In this document: positions 60,179 through 64,000 of the stretch, piece after piece
Layout: each line of letters starts with the position of its first letter
How positions within the stretch are numbered: the stretch's first letter is position 1
Assembly (NCBI RefSeq): GCF_012927405.1
Contig: NZ_JABBGM010000001.1
Location: 564,001 to 628,000, forward strand
Origin: Novosphingobium olei
Lineage (GTDB): Bacteria; Pseudomonadota; Alphaproteobacteria; Sphingomonadales; Sphingomonadaceae
Reading direction: 5' to 3'
DNA: 64,000 nt
Notes under the pieces: generated by a model
What the model saw: only the letters and a program-made list of their open reading frames with translations
What the model was told of the DNA's origin: nothing
The model's database searches: none
Program-made: the position numbers and the translations under genes

Positions 60179-61342
60179 ATGTCTGACCTGGAAGCCTTCC
60201 GGCAGGAAATCCGCGCCTGGCTGGAGGAGAACTGCCCGCCCGAAATGCGCGAGCCGGTGCGCGACGATGACGACGCCTGCTGGGGCGGTCGCAACTTCAA
60301 GTTCAAGAACGAGGCGCAGAAGGTCTGGCTCGAACGCTGCGTCGCGAAGGGCTACACCGTGCCCGATTGGCCCAAGGCCTATGGCGGCGCCGGGATGACT
60401 CCGGCCGAGGCGAAGATCTGGCGCGAAGAGATGGTCCGCATCAACGCGCGGCCCCCGCTGTCGAGCTTCGGTATCTGGATGCTCGGCCCCGCGCTGCTCA
60501 AGTTCGGCACCGAAGAACAGAAGGTCCACTACCTCGGCCAGATAGCGCGCGGCGAAATCCGCTGGTGCCAGGGCTATTCCGAACCCGGCTCGGGCTCGGA
60601 CCTCGTCTCCTTGCAGACCTATGGCGAGGACAAGGGCGATCACTGGGTGGTCAACGGCCAGAAGATCTGGACGTCCTATGCCAACAAGGCCGACTGGATC
60701 TTCTGTCTTGTCCGCACCGACAAGACCAACAAGTACCAGGGCATCAGCTTCCTGCTGTTCGACATGACCAGCCCCGGCGTCACCACCAAGCCGATCAAGC
60801 TGATCTCCGGCAGCTCGCCGTTCTGCGAAACCTTCTTTGACAACGTGAAGGTGCCCAAGGACCAGATCGTCGGCCAGCTCAACCGCGGCTGGGACGTTGC
60901 CAAGTATCTGCTGGGCCACGAACGCGAGATGATTTCGGCCACCGGCGGCGCAGACCGCGCCGGCTCGCTCGGTGCGACGCTCGCCCGCAATGGTGTGCTC
61001 GAAGATCCCGTGCTGCGCGCGCAGGTCGCCCTGTTCGACGTCGATGCGCTCGCGTTTACCGCGATGAGCGAGAAGTTCATGGACGAGGTCAAGGTCGGCA
61101 AGGGCCACCCTGCGTTCCCGAACATGATGAAGTACGCCGGGACCGAACTGAACAAGTCGCGCCACGAACTGCTCATGTCGGCGGGTGGCAGCACCGCGCT
61201 CGAATGGGAGAGCGAGGAGACCGAGGGCGGCGCCCTGCCGCGCGCCTGGCTGCGCACAAAGGCCAACTCGATCGAGGGCGGCACAAGCGAGGTCATGCTC
61301 AACGTCGTCTCGAAGCGCATCCTCGAACTGCCGGGCGCGTAA
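60179..61342 (+). CDS. Acyl-CoA dehydrogenase, catalytic-type subunit
   Basis: A 387-residue acyl-CoA dehydrogenase. FAD-side motifs present are YSEPGSGSD (E135 region) and QKIWTSYANKADW. The catalytic base is E366 in SIEGGTSEVML. Missing are the R-x-x-F-G...Q helix and the QxxGGxGY loop that normally hold the ADP half of a neighbour's FAD; their place is taken by RAQVALFDVDAL and MSAGGSTALEW. This pattern is that of one subunit of an alpha2-beta2 enzyme such as steroid-catabolic FadE pairs. The partner is the next gene. AGAGGAG lies eight bases before the ATG. Confidence 0.9.
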   Translation: MSDLEAFRQEIRAWLEENCPPEMREPVRDDDDACWGGRNFKFKNEAQKVWLERCVAKGYTVPDWPKAYGGAGMTPAEAKIWREEMVRINARPPLSSFGIWMLGPALLKFGTEEQKVHYLGQIARGEIRWCQGYSEPGSGSDLVSLQTYGEDKGDHWVVNGQKIWTSYANKADWIFCLVRTDKTNKYQGISFLLFDMTSPGVTTKPIKLISGSSPFCETFFDNVKVPKDQIVGQLNRGWDVAKYLLGHEREMISATGGADRAGSLGATLARNGVLEDPVLRAQVALFDVDALAFTAMSEKFMDEVKVGKGHPAFPNMMKYAGTELNKSRHELLMSAGGSTALEWESEETEGGALPRAWLRTKANSIEGGTSEVMLNVVSKRILELPGA

Positions 61343-61370
61343 AGCACCCGCAGGCGGCCCACTTCCGTGG

Positions 61371-61452
61371 TCCTGAGCCTGTCGAACCACTGCCCTTGTT
61401 CTTCGCGCACGACCGTTGAAGACAATGTCAGCCCTTCGACAGGCTCAGGACG
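61371..61452. repeat. Long inverted repeat of the sphingomonad intergenic palindrome type
   Basis: GTCCTGAGCCTGTCGAA (61371-61387) and TTCGACAGGCTCAGGAC (61436-61452) are perfect 17-base complements separated by 48 bases. This sequence is familiar as a dispersed palindromic repeat in sphingomonad and other alphaproteobacterial intergenic regions. It lies between the two acyl-CoA dehydrogenase genes. Confidence 0.8.
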
Positions 61453-61531
61453 ATCGGGTTGGGCCATCTAACGAATTTTCTCAGCGGGTATGGCCTTCGC
61501 GCCTCGCCCGCACCGGGACGGGAGATCCCCA

Positions 61532-62671
61532 ATGCCTTTGTACCTGAACGAAGATCAGGCGATGCTCGCCGATACCGTCACCGGCTTCCTGGCCGATGAA
61601 GGTTCGATCAAGAAGCAGCTGCGCCACTTCCGCGATATCAACTGCCAGGATGGCTTCGGCCATGCGCTGTGGAAGCAGTTCGCCGAAATGGGCCTCACCG
61701 GAATGCTCGCGGCCGAAGCCGATGGCGGGCTTGGCATGGGCCACGTCGAAGCCGGCGTGGTGCTCAAGGAAATCGGCCGCAACCTCACGCCGTCGCCGTT
61801 CCTCACCACCTCGGTAATGGGCGTTACCGCGCTGTCCGAAGCCTCGGCCGATCTCAAGGGCCGTTATCTTCCGGGCGTGATCGCGGGCGATGCCGTCCTT
61901 GCCATCGCCATCGACGAAGGTGCCAAGCACCGGCCCGAACGCATCGCTGCCCGCGCCGAACGGTCGGGCAACGGCTTCCGCCTTTCCGGCAAGAAGGACT
62001 TCGTCGTCCAGGGCGCTTCGGCCGATGCGATCATCGTCGCCGCGCGCACGTCGGGCAGCGACAGCGATGCCGATGGCATCACGCTGTTCGCGGTGCCCAA
62101 GGATGCGGCCGGCGTCGGCCACAACTCGGTCCGCCTGGTCGACAGCGCCATGGCCAGCCACGTCACCTTCGATAACGTCGAACTCGATGGCAGCGCCGTG
62201 ATCGGCGAAGTCGATGGCGGCCGTGCCCTGCTCAATAAGGTGCTTTCCGCCGGCCGCCTCGGTGCCGCCGCCGAACAGACCGGTGTCGCGTCGGGTGCCT
62301 TCGACATCACGACCAACTACCTGAAGACGCGCAAGCAGTTCGGCCAGCTGATCGGCGAATTCCAGGCGCTGCAGCACCGCGCCGCGCATCTCTATTCCGA
62401 GATCGAGATCGCGGATGCCACGGTGATGAAGGCGCAGCAGCTGCTCGATGCGGGCTCGGAAAAGGCCGAGCTCATGGTCGCGGTGGCCAAGGCCAAGGCG
62501 GGCAAGGCGTCCAGCCTTGCCGTGCGCGAAGGCGTGCAGATGCACGGCGGCGTCGGCATGACCGACGAATTCGACATCGGCCTGTACATGAAGCGCGACC
62601 GCGCGCTCGCCGAATTCCTCGGCGATCAGTACTACCACGCGCAGAAGGTCGCCGAACTGAGCGGCTACTGA
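61532..62671 (+). CDS. Acyl-CoA dehydrogenase, partner (FAD-clasping) subunit
   Basis: A 379-residue acyl-CoA dehydrogenase fold protein. It keeps the motifs that clasp the ADP part of FAD, R267-KQFGQLIGEFQ and HGGVG (338-342), but lacks the EPGxGSD and WIT/S segments (here DEGAKHRPE and FVVQGASAD). It also lacks the catalytic EGT glutamate (here ALAEFLGDQ). It therefore complements the preceding subunit. The ATG at 61532 follows GGGAGA by eight bases; an ATG at 61490 adds 14 basic residues. A strong terminator follows. Confidence 0.9.
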   Translation: MPLYLNEDQAMLADTVTGFLADEGSIKKQLRHFRDINCQDGFGHALWKQFAEMGLTGMLAAEADGGLGMGHVEAGVVLKEIGRNLTPSPFLTTSVMGVTALSEASADLKGRYLPGVIAGDAVLAIAIDEGAKHRPERIAARAERSGNGFRLSGKKDFVVQGASADAIIVAARTSGSDSDADGITLFAVPKDAAGVGHNSVRLVDSAMASHVTFDNVELDGSAVIGEVDGGRALLNKVLSAGRLGAAAEQTGVASGAFDITTNYLKTRKQFGQLIGEFQALQHRAAHLYSEIEIADATVMKAQQLLDAGSEKAELMVAVAKAKAGKASSLAVREGVQMHGGVGMTDEFDIGLYMKRDRALAEFLGDQYYHAQKVAELSGY

Positions 62672-62695
62672 GCGTGACGTTTCACTGAACAATCG

Positions 62696-62730
62696 GGGCG
62701 GATCGGCCAACCAGCCGGTCCGCCCTTTTT
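62696..62730 (+). terminator. Rho-independent terminator after the acyl-CoA dehydrogenase pair
   Basis: GGGCGGA (62696-62702), a T-G wobble and CGGC pair with GCCG and TCCGCCC (62714-62725) over a six-base loop, then five T. Confidence 0.88.
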
Positions 62731-62767
62731 CGTCCCGCCACGGGTGCGGGGCAGGGGAGAAAATGCC

Positions 62768-63568
62768 ATGGATTTTGCCAAGCTGTTCAGCCTCGAAGGC
62801 CGTGTCGCCGTCGTCACCGGCGGATCGCGCGGGATCGGCGAAATGATTGCCGAAGGCTTCATCGCGGCGGGCTGCGAACGCGTCTACGTCACCGCGCGCA
62901 AGGTCGAAGTGGTGCAGGAAACCGCCGCGCGCCTCGGGCCCAAGTGCATCGCGCTGCCGGGCGACATCTCGACCACGGCGGGGATCGAGGCGCTGGCCGA
63001 GGACCTGCGCGCGCGGGAAAGCAGGATCGACATCCTGGTCAACAATGCCGGCGCTGCCTGGGGTGCCGAATTCACCGAGTTCCCCGAAGCCGGCTGGGAC
63101 AAGGTGATGAACCTCAACGTCAAGACGCCGTTCTTCCTGACACAGAAGCTGCACGATCTGCTCAAGGCCGCCGCCACCGACCACCCGGCCAAGGTCATCA
63201 ACATCGCCTCGATCGATGGGCTGCGCCCCAATCCGTGGGAAACCTACTCCTACCAGGCCTCCAAGTCCGCGCTGATCCACCTCACGCGTCGCATGGCCGC
63301 GCGCCTGATCAAGGACAACATCGTCGCCAGCTGCATCTGCCCGGGCGCCTTCCCCTCGGAAATGAACAAGGCCGCCGCGCGCAATCCCGATGCCTCGGCC
63401 AAGGGCATTCCGTCGCGGCGCGTCGGCACGATCGAGGACATGGCGGGCGGCGCAATCTACCTCGCCAGCCGGGCAGGGGATTATGTCGTCGGCACGCCGC
63501 TGCCGATCGACGGCGGCATCGTCAACGGCTGGGTGCCGCAGGACGCGGTCGATCCCTCGGGACATTGA
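62768..63568 (+). CDS. SDR family oxidoreductase
   Basis: A 266-residue classical SDR with TGGSRGIG (17-24), NNAGAAWG, and catalytic Y162 and K166 in YSYQASKSAL. The C-terminus IDGGIVNGW is standard. It differs from the minus-strand SDR in length and sequence, so it is not a recent duplicate. GGGGAG lies about eight bases before the ATG. It is separated from the acyl-CoA dehydrogenases by a terminator and followed after five bases by the SMP-30 gene. It probably acts on a hydroxy or keto intermediate of the same pathway. Confidence 0.9.
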   Translation: MDFAKLFSLEGRVAVVTGGSRGIGEMIAEGFIAAGCERVYVTARKVEVVQETAARLGPKCIALPGDISTTAGIEALAEDLRARESRIDILVNNAGAAWGAEFTEFPEAGWDKVMNLNVKTPFFLTQKLHDLLKAAATDHPAKVINIASIDGLRPNPWETYSYQASKSALIHLTRRMAARLIKDNIVASCICPGAFPSEMNKAAARNPDASAKGIPSRRVGTIEDMAGGAIYLASRAGDYVVGTPLPIDGGIVNGWVPQDAVDPSGH

Positions 63569-63573
63569 GCACG

Positions 63574-64000
63574 ATGGGCCGCGCCGTCCGCATCCTCGCC
63601 TCGGGTCTTCACTTCGGTGAAGGCCCGCGCTGGCATCAGGGCCGCCTGTGGTTCAGCGATTTCTACAAGCATTCCATCTGCTCGGTCGGCCTGGATGGCG
63701 ATCTGCGGGTGGAGCTCGAAATCGACGACCACCCCTCGGGCCTTGGCTGGATGCCTGATGGCTCGCTGCTGTTCGTGTCGATGCAGAAGCAGCAGGTGTG
63801 GCGGCGCTGGCCCGACGGGCGTCTGGCGCTTCACGCCGATCTTGCCGGCATCTCTGTGTTCCGCAGCAATGACATGGTCGTCGCCGCAGACGGGCGGGCA
63901 TGGGTCGGCAACTTCGGCTTCGATCTTGATCGCACCGCGCGCGAACAGGGATTGCAGACGATCTTCGCCGATCCCCCGCTGGCCAGCCTTGCCGCAATCG
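63574..64000 (+). CDS. SMP-30/gluconolactonase/LRE family protein (partial, runs off the right end)
   Basis: An open frame from ATG 63574 continues to the edge (142 residues visible). FGEGPRWHQGRLWFSDFYKHSI carries the metal-binding glutamate of the EGPRW motif. SGLGWMPDGSLLFVSM, FRSNDMVVAADGRAWVGNFGFD (normally with N and D metal ligands) match the six-bladed propeller lactonases. These hydrolyse sugar or other lactones using Ca or Zn. It starts five bases after the SDR and is co-transcribed with it. A lactone-opening role would fit a hydroxy-acid catabolic pathway, but the substrate is unknown. Confidence 0.88.
   Translation, partial: MGRAVRILASGLHFGEGPRWHQGRLWFSDFYKHSICSVGLDGDLRVELEIDDHPSGLGWMPDGSLLFVSMQKQQVWRRWPDGRLALHADLAGISVFRSNDMVVAADGRAWVGNFGFDLDRTAREQGLQTIFADPPLASLAAI

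Noticed and set aside
61481..63565. 694-residue minus-strand open frame opposite the acyl-CoA dehydrogenase and SDR genes
   Set aside because: It runs through a terminator and two genes on the other strand; composition is that of an antisense shadow.
1..64000. Genomic island, prophage, CRISPR or defence system
   Set aside because: No integrase, transposase, tRNA junction, cas gene, repeat array, restriction or toxin-antitoxin pair was found; gene order is conserved-looking and composition even apart from the short mucR promoter island.

Overview
The window is a GC-rich (about two thirds G+C), densely packed chromosomal segment. The gene content and order point to an alphaproteobacterium of the Sphingomonadales, most likely Novosphingobium or a close relative. 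The pointers are SURF1-thrC after a probable cytochrome oxidase cluster, a tsaB-rimI-mucR-fur-plsC-miaB-phoH-ybeY-corC run, smc-dsb-dsb-dciA-mutY, a MucR regulator, and an acyl-CoA dehydrogenase / short-chain dehydrogenase catabolic cluster at the right end. No rRNA, tRNA, CRISPR, insertion sequence, integrase or phage gene was recognised. No stretch longer than about 240 bases lacks a gene.

Layout. 1-5.9 kb: end of a cytochrome oxidase assembly gene, SURF1, thrC, an rRNA-methyltransferase-like gene, then a tightly coupled pterin operon (folB, a PTR1-type pteridine reductase, moaA, moaD, moaE). 5.9-7.4 kb: a lipoprotein divergent from rplU-rpmA. 7.5-16.4 kb: GNAT, a TetR-controlled metal-dependent hydrolase, ygfZ, pyrC, rarD-like permease, glycine-zipper protein, small lipoprotein, astD, selO. 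16.5-26 kb: alpha/beta hydrolase plus glycosyltransferase, a TPR protein with bamB, an ICMT-like membrane methyltransferase, a monooxygenase, gshA, rsmE, ubiA and a VOC protein divergent from soxR. 26.6-39.1 kb: smc, two DsbA-like proteins, dciA, mutY, serine hydrolase, nudC, frnE-like, a small HTH protein, DUF1489, mgtE, cyclophilin. 39.2-46 kb: AraC regulator, RTX serralysin, an unknown protein, LysR, corC, ybeY, phoH. 46-56.8 kb: miaB, plsC, fur, mucR, rimI, tsaB, nitroreductase, NifU-like, FKBP, M16 peptidase, class II DAHP synthase. 56.9-64 kb: two divergent catabolic units: kinase-like phosphotransferase, zinc alcohol dehydrogenase and SDR on the minus strand; two acyl-CoA dehydrogenases, an SDR and a truncated SMP-30 family gene on the plus strand.

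Most of the window is housekeeping. The least ordinary parts are as follows. (1) The right-end cluster has two acyl-CoA dehydrogenase subunits that carry complementary halves of the active site, next to a LvaA-like kinase. (2) Two readable regulatory circuits: twin TGACA-N4-TGTCA boxes between a TetR gene and its neighbour, and a SoxR box in a 19-bp-spaced promoter driving a VOC-family gene. (3) A recurrent promoter layout in which the -10 hexamer lies seven bases before the ATG, suggesting leaderless mRNAs. (4) An orphan RTX metalloprotease. (5) A small HTH protein behind an 18-bp perfect palindrome. Promoter, operator and leaderless calls are by-eye pattern matches and remain inference. Protein family calls rest on recognisable motifs and length.
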